Source of the DNA: Bradyrhizobium cajani
GTDB taxonomy: Bacteria; Pseudomonadota; Alphaproteobacteria; Rhizobiales; Xanthobacteraceae
Assembly: GCF_009759665.1 (NCBI RefSeq)
Contig: NZ_WQNE01000005.1
Location: forward strand, 186,001 to 250,000
DNA length: 64,000 bases
Direction: 5' to 3'
This document shows, in pieces, positions 36,230-44,438 of this stretch (position 1 is its first letter; each line of letters opens with the position of its first letter). The position numbers and the translations under genes are program-made. The notes beneath the pieces are model-generated. The model did not search any database, was not told the origin of the DNA, and saw nothing but the letters and a program-made list of their open reading frames with translations.

Positions 36230-36777
36230 CAACCGGAAGGAAGAAACTTCCAGCCGCCGTCGAGCGCTTCATCCTGCATTGGGGCGACATGGGGGACGGG
36301 TGGGGCGTCAATCGCTCGGTCAGCCAGATCCACGGGCTGCTTTATCTCGCGGAGGCGCCGATGACGGCCGAGGACATCGCCGACACGCTCGGCATGGCCC
36401 GCTCCAACGTCTCCAACTCGCTCAAGGAGCTGCTCGCCTGGAACCTGATCCGGCGCGTGCCGATCCTCGGCGACCGCCGCGACCATTACGAGGCCGAGAC
36501 CGACATCTGGGAGGTCGCGGCCAGGATCGCGGCGCGGCGCAAGGAGCGGGAGATCGATCCTGCCATCGTGGCGCTCAGGGCCTGCGTGTCCGATGCCGCC
36601 GACGATCCCTCCATCAATCCGGTCGCGAGCAAACGGCTGAAGGAGATGCTCGCCTTCACCGAACTCGCCGATCACTGGTTCATGCAGATGCTGAAGGTGC
36701 CGCGGCCACGGCTGGTTGCCTTGATGCGGCTTGGCGAGAAGATCGTCAACCTGCTGCCGCTGGGCAAGGCCAAATAG
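36220..36777 (+). CDS. GbsR/MarR-family transcriptional regulator
   Basis: The 185-residue protein has a winged helix of the GbsR type: WGVNRSVSQIHGLLYLAEAP, MTAEDIADTLGMARSNVSNS, LKELLAWNLIRRVPILGDRR, DHYEAETDIWEVAARIAARR. A C-terminal helical region follows (about 115-180). GbsR-like proteins respond to small ligands or stress and repress adjacent genes. There is no ribosome site before the ATG; instead the codon lies inside a perfect palindrome at the predicted transcription start. It is followed by two genes (DUF4166 and TIGR01777) on the same strand that it probably controls. Confidence 0.86.
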   Translation: MTETTGRKKLPAAVERFILHWGDMGDGWGVNRSVSQIHGLLYLAEAPMTAEDIADTLGMARSNVSNSLKELLAWNLIRRVPILGDRRDHYEAETDIWEVAARIAARRKEREIDPAIVALRACVSDAADDPSINPVASKRLKEMLAFTELADHWFMQMLKVPRPRLVALMRLGEKIVNLLPLGKAK

Positions 36778-36793
36778 CGTTGAGGAGGGGGCG

Positions 36794-37459
36794 ATGACGT
36801 CGGCTCGATTATCAGGTTCTCACGTATCTCACCCCGCTCACACAAAACTGCTCGACGACCGCCGTTTCCGCGCGCTGCTGTCGGACGAGGATTGGGGCCG
36901 GCTGCCGCTGGCGACCTGGCGGCGCTTCTCAAAGCGCGTCGCCGACGGCGACAGCGTCGTCTATGTCGGCGCGGTCGACGAGGTCTCTTTCAGCGACATC
37001 GGCTGGTGGTTCGCGCAAGTCGCGCGCCTGATCGGAGGTCCGCTGCCGACCGGCCGCGACACCGGCGTGCCCATGATCGTGACGGTTACCGAGGACGGCG
37101 CGACCGGCGGCCAGACCTGGACCCGCATCTGCGCGCGCAAGCGCGGCTTTCCGCAGGTGATCCATTCAGCCAAGCGTTTTGCCGGCCCGACCGGGCTCGA
37201 GGAATATGTCGGCTTCGGCGTCTCGATGGCGCTCCGCATCGCGGTCGAAGGCCAGGCACTGACCTTCCGCAGCGCCGGCTATGGGTTGCAGCTCGGCCGG
37301 CTCTGGATTCCGCTGCCGCAATGGCTCACGCCGGGCGACCTCACTGTGACGCATAGCGATCTCGGCGAGGGCGCCTTCCGCTTCACCCTCGATGTCATTC
37401 ATCCGCGTTACGGCGCGCTGATCCACCAGTCCGCCGTGTTCAGGGAGGCCGTATCATGA
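36794..37459 (+). CDS. DUF4166 domain protein
   Basis: The 221-residue protein shows the DUF4166 pattern: RRFSKRVADGDSVVYVGAVD, ARLIGGPLPTGRDTGVPMIV, GGQTWTRICARKRGFPQVIH, SAKRFAGPTGLEEYVGFGVS, then LGRLWIPLPQWLTPGDLTVT. It has no signal peptide or membrane helix. DUF4166 occurs alone or fused to SDR-like and saccharopine-dehydrogenase-like proteins; its own function is unknown. GAGGAGGGGGCG precedes ATG 36794. Its stop overlaps the next gene by four bases (ATGA), so it is translationally coupled to the TIGR01777 protein, a combination known elsewhere as DUF4166 linked to epimerase-like proteins. Confidence 0.84.
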   Translation: MTSARLSGSHVSHPAHTKLLDDRRFRALLSDEDWGRLPLATWRRFSKRVADGDSVVYVGAVDEVSFSDIGWWFAQVARLIGGPLPTGRDTGVPMIVTVTEDGATGGQTWTRICARKRGFPQVIHSAKRFAGPTGLEEYVGFGVSMALRIAVEGQALTFRSAGYGLQLGRLWIPLPQWLTPGDLTVTHSDLGEGAFRFTLDVIHPRYGALIHQSAVFREAVS

Positions 37460-38892
37460 CGCCGCTGTTGTGGACGCTCATCGCTATCCAGATCGTGATG
37501 GGCGTGTTCGACACCTTCTATCACCACGAATTCACCGAGCGCCTGGCCTGGCGTCCGTCGCAGCGTTTCGAGCTGAAGCTGCACGGCATTCGCAACATGC
37601 TCTATGCGCTCCTGTTCCTGCTGCTCGGCTGGTTAGAGGTCTACGGCGTGCTGGCGCTTTTGATCGTCGCGGTGCTGGTTGCCGAGATCGTCATCACGCT
37701 GATGGATTTCGTCGAGGAGGATCTAAGCCGGAAGCTGCCGCCGAGCGAGCGGATCAATCACACCCTGTTGGCGATCAATTACGGTGCCGTCCTGGTGTTA
37801 CTGCTGCCGGTGCTGATCGATTGGGCGACGCAGCCGTTCGGCGTGACCGTGGTGTATCAGGGCCTGCTCAGCATCGCCGCGACCGCCTGCGCAGTCGGCG
37901 CGTCGCTCTGCGGCATCAGGGATTTTGCGGCAATGCGCCGGCTCGGCCGCATGAAGAGTGTTCCCGCGAAAGGGCTCGTCGAGAAGATCTCCGGCCGCAA
38001 GACCGTGCTGATCACCGGCGCCACCGGCTTCATCGGCAGTCGCCTCGCAGCAAGTCTAAGCGGGGCAGGGCATCACGTCATCGCGCTGATCCGCAACCCC
38101 GCCAAGGCCGAGATGCTGCCGCTGCCCGTGACGCTGATCACCAGCCTCGATCAACTCGCCTCGGACACCCATATTGACGCCATCGTCAATCTCGCCGGCG
38201 AGCCGATCGGCAACGGCCTTTGGACCGAGGCGAAGCGCGCGAAGATCATTGGCTCGCGCATCGACATGACCGGTGAGGTCGTGAAGCTGATCTCACGGCT
38301 CGAGCGCAAGCCGGAGGTGCTCGTCAGCGGCTCCGCGATCGGCTGGTACGGCTTGTGGGCCGACCAGGTGCTGACGGAGTCGGCGAAGTCGCATGCCTGC
38401 TTCAGCCACGAGTTGTGCGCGGCCTGGGAGCAGGCGGCGCGACCGGCGGAGGAGTTTGGCGTCCGCGTGGTCTGTTTGCGCATCGGCCTCGTGCTCGGCA
38501 CGGAAGGCGGCTTCATCACGCGCATGTTGACGCCGTTCGAGTTCGGCCTCGGGGGGCCCCTCGGCACGGGCCGGCAGTGGATGTCCTGGATCGAGCGCGA
38601 CGACCTCATCCGGCTGATCGCCTATGTGATGGCGACGCCCGATCTTGCGGGCCCCGTCAACGCCACCGCGCCGATCCCGGTCACCAACGCAAAATTCACA
38701 GAAGAACTCGGCCGCCGCCTGCATCGGCCGGCGGTGTTCCGCATTCCCGGCGGCTTCTTGCGCCGGATCGGCGGTGGCTTTGCCGACGAGCTTCTGCTCG
38801 GCGGCCAGCGCGTGCTGCCCAACAAGGCACTGAGCCGCGGCTTTGTGTTTCGGCACGAGACGCTGCGCAGCGCGTTCGAGGCGATCCTGTGA
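37456..38892 (+). CDS. TIGR01777-type epimerase-like protein with N-terminal membrane region
   Basis: The 478-residue protein has an N-terminal membrane module (residues 1-155, four helices such as MLYALLFLLLGWLEVYGVLA and INYGAVLVLLLPVLI). A C-terminal NAD(P)-binding SDR domain of the TIGR01777 (SulA-like epimerase) family follows (about 178-478): VLITGATGFIGSRLAASLSG, IVNLAGEPIGNGLWTEAKRA, LVSGSAIGWYG, CFSHELCAAWEQAA, QWMSWIERDDLIRLIAYVMA. The membrane-SDR fusion is uncommon but the frame is continuous. It is probably regulated by the GbsR-like protein two genes upstream. The substrate is unknown; TIGR01777 proteins are often linked to cell-envelope or stress functions. Confidence 0.85.
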   Translation: MTPLLWTLIAIQIVMGVFDTFYHHEFTERLAWRPSQRFELKLHGIRNMLYALLFLLLGWLEVYGVLALLIVAVLVAEIVITLMDFVEEDLSRKLPPSERINHTLLAINYGAVLVLLLPVLIDWATQPFGVTVVYQGLLSIAATACAVGASLCGIRDFAAMRRLGRMKSVPAKGLVEKISGRKTVLITGATGFIGSRLAASLSGAGHHVIALIRNPAKAEMLPLPVTLITSLDQLASDTHIDAIVNLAGEPIGNGLWTEAKRAKIIGSRIDMTGEVVKLISRLERKPEVLVSGSAIGWYGLWADQVLTESAKSHACFSHELCAAWEQAARPAEEFGVRVVCLRIGLVLGTEGGFITRMLTPFEFGLGGPLGTGRQWMSWIERDDLIRLIAYVMATPDLAGPVNATAPIPVTNAKFTEELGRRLHRPAVFRIPGGFLRRIGGGFADELLLGGQRVLPNKALSRGFVFRHETLRSAFEAIL

Positions 38893-38904
38893 TCGCGGGC
38901 GGCG

Positions 38905-39759
38905 TCAGGTCGCCGCCACGCTCCGGAACGTCGCCGCAACCGCGCGCAGCGCCGCCAGCTTTGCGGGATCGCTGACCTTCGAATGCAGCATCACCTTCGA
39001 GCTGCCGAGTTTCGGCAGCTTGTGCGCTGGGCCAATGTCGACCAATCCGGGAGGTGCGATCCGCCGCGCCAGCGGTGCGATCGCAAGCCCGGCCAGCGCG
39101 GCAGCGACCACCGCCGTGACGCCGCCACCGACAAAGCGCTCGCGCCAGGCGATGCCGGCCTTGTCGAGCACGCGGACGGCGACAGCGCGGACGCCGCAGG
39201 GTGGGGCGAGTGTTGCGAGCGGCAGCGGCTCTCCCTTCGGCAGGGCGAAGCGTCGCGATGCGAACCAACCGAACTCGTCCTCGGCCAGCCTCTCGCCGCC
39301 GCGGCGGCTGCCCTCCTGGCGGACGATCACGGCGTCGAGCCCGCCCGCGTCATAGGCATCCTGCATCTCGCGCGAGAAGCCGATGGTGACGGCGAGGGTG
39401 AGATTCGCTGACATCGCGTGCAGCCGCTCGAGCAGCGGCACCAGTTCGGGGCCCGCGGCGTGGTCGGAGATGCCGAGGGAGAGCGACTGCACGACGGATG
39501 CCTCGCCCGACAGCGCGCGGTCGTGTGCCGCGATCAGCGCGCGGGCGCGGTCGAGGAATGCGGCGCCGTCGGACGTGAGCCGCACCGCGCGCGGCGAGCG
39601 TTCGACGAGGCGCTTGCCGAGCAGCGTCTCCAGCCGCTGAAGCTTGAGACTGACTGCCGCCTGCGTCGTGCCGAGTGCCTCGGCAGCACGCGGAAAACTC
39701 TGGAGGTCGGCGACCAGCAGGAAGGCCTGGACGGTGGCGATGTCGAGCGTTGCTGTCAT
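38905..39759 (-). CDS. LysR-family transcriptional regulator
   Basis: The 284-residue protein has an N-terminal LysR HTH (residues 7-66: TVQAFLLVADLQSFPRAAEA, GTTQAAVSLKLQRLETLLGK) and a LysR substrate-binding domain (about 92-280: SLGISDHAAGPELVPLLERL, GLDAVIVRQEGSRRGGERLA). It is divergent from a tautomerase gene with 110 bases between. An inverted repeat TGGTATC-N11-GATACCA stands just upstream of its start. It probably controls itself and the tautomerase. The effector is unknown. Confidence 0.9.
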   Translation of the reverse strand: MTATLDIATVQAFLLVADLQSFPRAAEALGTTQAAVSLKLQRLETLLGKRLVERSPRAVRLTSDGAAFLDRARALIAAHDRALSGEASVVQSLSLGISDHAAGPELVPLLERLHAMSANLTLAVTIGFSREMQDAYDAGGLDAVIVRQEGSRRGGERLAEDEFGWFASRRFALPKGEPLPLATLAPPCGVRAVAVRVLDKAGIAWRERFVGGGVTAVVAAALAGLAIAPLARRIAPPGLVDIGPAHKLPKLGSSKVMLHSKVSDPAKLAALRAVAATFRSVAAT

Positions 39760-39775
39760 TATGAATGATTATCAC

Positions 39776-39800
39776 TGGTATCAGTAGAGATAAGATACCA
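39776..39800. promoter_or_regulatory. LysR operator candidate between LysR and tautomerase genes
   Basis: TGGTATC (39776-39782) and GATACCA (39794-39800) are perfect inverted arms with an 11-base spacer, of the T-N11-A type that LysR regulators bind. Located 17 bases upstream of the LysR start and 70 bases before the tautomerase. Confidence 0.6.
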
Positions 39801-39869
39801 AAATGAGGAGGGAAGGTCTAGCTTCTCACCAACGCCGCGCGAAGTGCGCGACATCTGAGGAGAACGACC

Positions 39870-40292
39870 ATGCCCCTGATCACCGTGTCCTATACCAGCT
39901 CCCGCCAGTCGCCGTCGCTGAAGGCCGACATCGCCAGCGCCGTGTCCGAGCTGACCGCAAAGATCCTGCACAAGGACCCCAAGGTCACCGCCATCATCGT
40001 GAGATCGGTCGAGGCGGGTGACTGGTTCGCCGGCGGCAGGTCGCTCGCCGAGCAGAAGCTTGCCAGCTACTGGATCGACATCCACGTCAGCGAGGGCACC
40101 AACACCAAGGACGAGAAGGCCGCCTATCTCGCCGCCATGTTCAAGCGCATGGCCGAGATTTTGGGTCCGCTGCATCCGGAGACTTATCTGCACGTCGACG
40201 AGGTCAAGGGCGACGCCTACGGTTTCGGCGGCCTGACCCAGGAGCGTCGCTACATCGCCGGCAAGCTCGAGGTTTCGCCCGAGAAGGCGTGA
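39870..40292 (+). CDS. Tautomerase-family protein (4-oxalocrotonate tautomerase-like)
   Basis: The 140-residue protein begins MPLITVSYTSSRQSPSLKAD; Pro2 is exposed after Met removal, as in the catalytic Pro1 of tautomerases. The first 70 residues fit the beta-alpha-beta fold, with a second similar half (KKVTAIIVRS-type region DPKVTAIIVRSVEAGDWFAG). Longer than the 62-residue 4-OT, it resembles tandem or MIF-like tautomerases. It is expressed from the LysR-controlled divergent promoter, with GAGGAGAACGACC before the ATG. Its aromatic or keto-acid substrate is unknown. Confidence 0.84.
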   Translation: MPLITVSYTSSRQSPSLKADIASAVSELTAKILHKDPKVTAIIVRSVEAGDWFAGGRSLAEQKLASYWIDIHVSEGTNTKDEKAAYLAAMFKRMAEILGPLHPETYLHVDEVKGDAYGFGGLTQERRYIAGKLEVSPEKA

Positions 40293-40300
40293 TGCCTTGA

Positions 40301-40328
40301 GGCCGCGGGTGAGCGATCACCCGCGGCC
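40301..40328. terminator. Strong two-way hairpin between convergent genes
   Basis: GGCCGCGGGTGA pairs perfectly with TCACCCGCGGCC over a four-base loop. It lies eight bases after the tautomerase stop and 22 bases before the stop of the leftward ATPase gene. Confidence 0.75.
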
Positions 40329-40350
40329 TGGACGGTTAAGGCAGGAATCG

Positions 40351-41064
40351 TCAGCTTGCCGCCCGGAATTGAACTTCTGAATTGTTCAGGAAGCACGTCT
40401 TGTCGAACAGCTTCAGGTCAAGCGGGTTCGGCAGACGGACATCGTTGAGGTCGGGGCAGGGTTTGACTGAGGGATCATAGGACCGATCGATCTGCGAGAT
40501 GAAGACGACGATCAGCCCCTTGTCGCGTGCGAACGATTTCAGCGCGCGCACCTGAACGGCGAGGTCAGGGTTTTCCCGCCTCTGGTCGAGCAGTTGCAGA
40601 TAGTCGATCACCACGACTGCGCCGCGGGGAGCGGTGGCCATTTGCTTGACGACGTAATCGGCGCTGATGGCGTCGGAGCAATCGACCTCGAAGATGTCGG
40701 CGAATTGCGCGGGATCGACGCCGATTGCCCGCAAGCGGTCCAGAACGTCCTTCTCGGTGTATTCGAGCGAGAAGAACGCCGCGCGACGTCCCGACCGCAT
40801 CGCCTCCACGGCAAGCTCGAGACTCATCAGCGTCTTGCCCTGACCGGGGCGCGCCCCGACCAGCACCAGGTCACCCGGCCGGAATTGCGGAAACAGTCGA
40901 TTGGCCGGCGTCAGCGCGGCGGCCTTTGCTGCGAGCATGCTCCAGGCGGAAAAGCCTTCCGTCGTGGCGATGCGGTCAAGCGCGTCGTGGAGCGGAATGC
41001 CTTCCTCGCGGGACAGGCGCTTCGCCCTGCGCTTCAGATGATAGACAGGCGCAGACAATTTCAT
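40351..41064 (-). CDS. Compact DnaB-like RecA-fold ATPase (helicase family)
   Basis: The 237-residue protein contains a RecA/DnaB-C type core: Walker A GARPGQGKT (residues 70-78), LELAVEAMRSGRRAAFFSLE, Walker B GAVVVIDYLQLLDQRREN, and IVVFISQIDRSYDPSVKPCP in place of the DnaB QLNR segment. It lacks the DnaB N-terminal domain and linker helix; instead 60 residues of basic helix (KRRAKRLSREEGIPLHDALD, then EGFSAWSMLAAKAA) precede the core. A full replicative helicase is nearly twice as long, so this is a standalone variant of unknown role. GGGAGGTTCTCACG precedes ATG 41064. The neighbours are unrelated genes. Confidence 0.8.
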   Translation of the reverse strand: MKLSAPVYHLKRRAKRLSREEGIPLHDALDRIATTEGFSAWSMLAAKAAALTPANRLFPQFRPGDLVLVGARPGQGKTLMSLELAVEAMRSGRRAAFFSLEYTEKDVLDRLRAIGVDPAQFADIFEVDCSDAISADYVVKQMATAPRGAVVVIDYLQLLDQRRENPDLAVQVRALKSFARDKGLIVVFISQIDRSYDPSVKPCPDLNDVRLPNPLDLKLFDKTCFLNNSEVQFRAAS

Positions 41065-41243
41065 CGTGAGAACCTCCCATTGCGAGCAAAAGCGCAATCC
41101 CTCCTTATGCCTGACGCTCGAACAGTCGGTCCGATGATCTCATCGCCCGGCATGATCTGTACTTTCCCGGCGGAGGGGGGGAGGCGTGGGCGGCACCGGA
41201 ATCGAGCATAGCTGATTCCGCGCGTGCGCAGAACGCAGAAGCG

Positions 41244-41981
41244 TTACGTGGCGACTTCCGGCAGCAGCGCGCAGGTCGGGCCGAACAGTTCTTCAAATGC
41301 CTGCCGCAGCGCGACGTCGACATCGGCCATGGTCGCGAGCTGGCCGAGGTCGACCAGCGAGGTGACGCCGTAGCGCGGGTCGGCGACACCGCAGGGCACG
41401 ATGCCGGCGAAATGCGACAGCTCCGGCTCGACATTGATGGCGATGCCGTGGAACGAGACCCAGCGTTTCAGCCGCACGCCGATCGCGGCGATCTTGTCCT
41501 CGTGCTCGGGCCCCTTGTCGGGCCGCCTCACCCAGACGCCGACCCGGTCCTCGCGCCGCTCGCCCCGGACGTTGAAGGCGGCGAGCGTGTGCAGGATCAG
41601 CTCCTCCAGGCTCGCGACATAGGCCCGAACGTCAGGTCGGCGGCGCTTGAGGTCGAGCATGATGTAGGCCACGCGTTGGCCGGGCCCGTGATAGGTGAGC
41701 TGCCCGCCGCGCCCCGTGGCAAAGGTCGGGAAGCGGGAATCGAGCAGGTCGGAGTCCTTGCCCGAGGTGCCGGAGGTGTAGAGCGGGGGGTGTTCGAGCA
41801 GCCAGACCAGTTCGGGGGCCTCGCCCGCCGCGATCGCGGCGACTCGTGCCTCCATCGCGGCCACGGCCTCCGGATAGGGTACCGGCGCGTCCGAGATTCG
41901 CCACTCGACGGGCACGCCGCCCGAGGCGGAAAACGACGTCAAATCGAGGTCCTGGCGGGGGTTTTGGGGTGAATTAACCAT
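41244..41981 (-). CDS. lipB: Octanoyl-ACP:protein N-octanoyltransferase LipB
   Basis: The 245-residue enzyme shows the LipB signature [20 protein letters not shown], the Lys-containing loop [20 protein letters not shown] and the catalytic Cys region [19 protein letters not shown]. It moves octanoyl from ACP to lipoate-dependent proteins as the first step of lipoate synthesis. Its start codon abuts the divergent fliN-like gene with almost no spacer, so either the promoter lies inside fliN or the real start is further inside. The N-terminal tail ([18 protein letters not shown]) is longer than in E. coli, as in other Bradyrhizobium LipB proteins. Confidence 0.93.
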   Translation of the reverse strand: MVNSPQNPRQDLDLTSFSASGGVPVEWRISDAPVPYPEAVAAMEARVAAIAAGEAPELVWLLEHPPLYTSGTSGKDSDLLDSRFPTFATGRGGQLTYHGPGQRVAYIMLDLKRRRPDVRAYVASLEELILHTLAAFNVRGERREDRVGVWVRRPDKGPEHEDKIAAIGVRLKRWVSFHGIAINVEPELSHFAGIVPCGVADPRYGVTSLVDLGQLATMADVDVALRQAFEELFGPTCALLPEVAT

Positions 41982-42001
41982 TGGCTAACCATAACGTGGT
42001 G

Positions 42002-42304
42002 ATGATCGCAGGCGCAAATGCCAAGTCCTTTGGCAAGTCCCAGGTTGCGGCGGTCCTGACAGTGCCCACTCTCGATAAAGTCACCGTGGATCTCATGGTC
42101 GTCCTCGGGACGACCACGATGCCGATCCATCAGGTATTACGTCTTTCCCGCGGCGCCATCATCGAGCTGGACGCAACCGAGGCCGACGAGGTCAAGGTTC
42201 TGGCCAACAATCTTCCGGTCGCTTCCGGCGTCGTGCTGGTCGACCGCAACCGGATCGCGGTCGAGGTCAAGCAGATGCTGCCGCGGAGCCCGGGCACGCG
42301 GTAG
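42002..42304 (+). CDS. fliN: FliN-type flagellar motor switch protein (SpoA domain)
   Basis: The 100-residue protein is a SpoA domain: VLTVPTLDKVTVDLMVVLGT, TTMPIHQVLRLSRGAIIELD, NNLPVASGVVLVDRNRIAVE. FliN forms part of the cytoplasmic C-ring that reverses flagellar rotation. The initiation codon is uncertain: a TTG at 41981 gives MANHNVV-type extra residues and overlaps the lipB start codon; ATG 42002 has only a weak GTGG upstream. No other flagellar genes are next to it in the window, so it may be a stand-alone second fliN copy. Confidence 0.82.
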   Translation: MIAGANAKSFGKSQVAAVLTVPTLDKVTVDLMVVLGTTTMPIHQVLRLSRGAIIELDATEADEVKVLANNLPVASGVVLVDRNRIAVEVKQMLPRSPGTR

Positions 42305-42486
42305 CGGCCTGGAGACGCGGTAGCGATCGGGGTCTGGGCGCCCCGATAGGGCCGATCCGGGGTGAGTGGGATTTCTGCCAAGCCTGTGGAATTCGGGGCC
42401 TTTGCAGGCTTGTATCCCCCTGATGGATTTGTTAGATCGGCGCCGCTGATCCGGCCAGCCTCAAGACCTCAGGCCGGCATCTCCTA

Positions 42487-42571
42487 GCGCTCGTGGCGGA
42501 ACTGGTAGACGCGCTGCCTTGAGGTGGCAGTGGGTAACACCGTGGGGGTTCGAGTCCCTCCGAGCGCACCA
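42487..42571 (+). tRNA. tRNA-Leu (anticodon GAG)
   Basis: Acceptor stem GCGCTCG (42487-42493) pairs with CGAGCGC (42561-42567), followed by discriminator A and encoded CCA. The anticodon stem CTGCC/GGCAG carries loop TTGAGGT with anticodon GAG at 42521-42523, reading CTC/CTT Leu codons. A long variable arm (TGGGTAACACCGT) is typical of class II tRNA-Leu, and GGTTCGAGTCC forms the T-arm. The 3' end is duplicated at 46492-46508. Confidence 0.95.
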
Positions 42572-42572
42572 A
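42556..42572 (+). repeat. Left attachment-like repeat (3' end of tRNA-Leu)
   Basis: CCCTCCGAGCGCACCAA, covering the T-stem 3' strand, acceptor 3' strand and CCA of tRNA-Leu plus one base, recurs exactly at 46492-46508 in the same orientation. This is the usual position of integration sites for tyrosine-integrase elements. ATTGAAATCGC occurs 14 bases inside the left copy and again 14 bases inside the right copy. Confidence 0.7.
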
Positions 42573-42764
42573 GCCCATATTTGGCATTGAAATCGCTAGG
42601 ATTTTAGCGAACTTTGCTGCGCAATGCATGTTCTCGTCTGACGCTCGGGGCGTTCATCGGGCAGCGGCATGAACTCGTGCGCAGACTCGCTCTGATCGAG
42701 CACCACGATCTTTCCATGCCGTTCGGACGCCGCGCTCGCTTCACGCGGCCCGCGTATCGATCTT

Positions 42765-44438
42765 CTACGACTCGTCGCGCAACTGCCGGCGCAAGATCTT
42801 GCCGATATTGGTCTTCGGCAGCTCGGTCCTGAACTCCACCAGCCGTGGGACCTTGTAAGGCGTGAGCTGCTTCTGGCAGTGGGCAATCAGGTCCGCTTCG
42901 GTGAGGTTTGGATCTTTCTTGACGACGAACAGCTTCACCATCTCGCCGGAGCGCGGATCGGGGATGCCGACTACCCCGCATTCGTGCACTCCGGGGTGGC
43001 TCGACACCACCGCCTCGACCTCACTCGGATAGACCTTGAATCCGGACACGGTGATCATGTCCTTCTTGCGATCAACGATCCGGGCCCGGCCGGTCTCGTC
43101 CATAATGCCGATATCGCCGGTCAGGAAGAAGCCGTCGGGTGTCATGACGTTGGCCGTCTCATCCGGACGTCTCCAGTAACTCGGCATGACCTGCGGGCCG
43201 CGCGCACAGATCTCGCCCGCCTCCCCAAGAGGCACCTCGTTGTTGCCGTCGTCGCGAATCGAGATGTCAGTTGACGGCAACGGCAGTCCGATGGTGCCGT
43301 CCCAGTCGGGGTCGTTCGGCGAATTGCAAGTCAGGACCGGCGACGTCTCCGACAGGCCATAACCTTCCCACAGCGGCGAGCCCGTCGCCCTGAACCAACG
43401 GTCCGCCACCGATTTCTGCACCGCCATGCCGCCGCCGACGGCGCACTTGAGCATGCTCCAGTCGATCTTGCTGAAATCCGGATGATTGAGCAGCGCGTTG
43501 TAAAGCGTGTTCACCGCCGGGAAATGGTTCACCTTGTACTTGGCAAGCTCCTTAATGAGGCCGGGAATATCACGCGGGTTGGGGATGAGAATGCTTTGGC
43601 CGCCGGTACGGACGCCGAGCAGGAAACATGCTGTCAACGCGAAGATGTGATAGAGCGGCAGCGCCGCCATGACGGTCAGACGATCGACTTTCGGCTCCTT
43701 CTCCAGCACCGGCTTCAGCCACTCGTCGACCTGCAGCATGTTGGCGACCACGTTGCGATGCAACAGCATCGCGCCTTTGGCAATGCCCGTGGTCCCGCCA
43801 GTGTATTGCAGGAATGCGAGATCGTCGGATCCAAGCTGCGGCCTGGTCAAGGTCATGCTCCTGCCGGCCGCGAGCGCCGCATTGAACGGCGTTGCGCCCG
43901 GCAGCGAGTAGGCCGGCACCATCTTCTTCACCCGCCGTACCACCAGATTGACGATCGTGCCCTTGATTATGCCCAGAAGGTCGCCCATGGAGGCAACGAC
44001 GACGTGCTTAATGCGGGTCTTGCCGATCGCCCGCTGCAGGACATGTGCGAAGTTCTCAAGCACGATGATGGCTTCCGCGCCAGCATCCTCGAGCTGAGTC
44101 TCGAGCTCGTACGTCGTGTACAAGGGGTTGGTGTTCACCACCGTGAAGCCGGCACGCAGGATGGCGCAGGTCGCCACCGGATACTGCAGCACGTTGGGCA
44201 TCATGATGGCGACGCGCGCACCCTTCGCCAGGCCTCTGCTCTGCAGCCAAGCCCCGAAAGCGCGTGACATCTCGTCGGTCTCGCCGTAGGTCAGCCCCTT
44301 ATCCATGCAGATGAAGGCGGTGCGCTCGCGATATTTGGCAAAACTTTCCTCGAGCATTGCAACGAGCGATGGGTATCGCGACGGGTCGATCTCCGCCGAA
44401 ACCCCCGGCGGGTAGTGCTTGAGCCAGATGCGCTCCAT
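42765..44438 (-). CDS. fadD: Long-chain fatty-acid-CoA ligase (FadD-type AMP-binding)
   Basis: The 557-residue enzyme has the ANL superfamily motifs: P-loop YTGGTTGIAKGAMLLHRN, WEGYGLSETSPVLTCNSPND, LTGDIGIMDETGRARIVDRK and C-terminal KTNIGKILRRQLRDES with the catalytic Lys. It activates long-chain fatty acids as acyl-AMP and then acyl-CoA. ATG 44438 has AGGAGAAG upstream; longer readings begin with sequence unlike the family. It is transcribed toward the tRNA-Leu within the segment bracketed by the 17-bp repeat. In the same segment lies an acyltransferase, which could use acyl groups, but no direct pathway link is shown. Confidence 0.9.
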   Translation of the reverse strand: MERIWLKHYPPGVSAEIDPSRYPSLVAMLEESFAKYRERTAFICMDKGLTYGETDEMSRAFGAWLQSRGLAKGARVAIMMPNVLQYPVATCAILRAGFTVVNTNPLYTTYELETQLEDAGAEAIIVLENFAHVLQRAIGKTRIKHVVVASMGDLLGIIKGTIVNLVVRRVKKMVPAYSLPGATPFNAALAAGRSMTLTRPQLGSDDLAFLQYTGGTTGIAKGAMLLHRNVVANMLQVDEWLKPVLEKEPKVDRLTVMAALPLYHIFALTACFLLGVRTGGQSILIPNPRDIPGLIKELAKYKVNHFPAVNTLYNALLNHPDFSKIDWSMLKCAVGGGMAVQKSVADRWFRATGSPLWEGYGLSETSPVLTCNSPNDPDWDGTIGLPLPSTDISIRDDGNNEVPLGEAGEICARGPQVMPSYWRRPDETANVMTPDGFFLTGDIGIMDETGRARIVDRKKDMITVSGFKVYPSEVEAVVSSHPGVHECGVVGIPDPRSGEMVKLFVVKKDPNLTEADLIAHCQKQLTPYKVPRLVEFRTELPKTNIGKILRRQLRDES

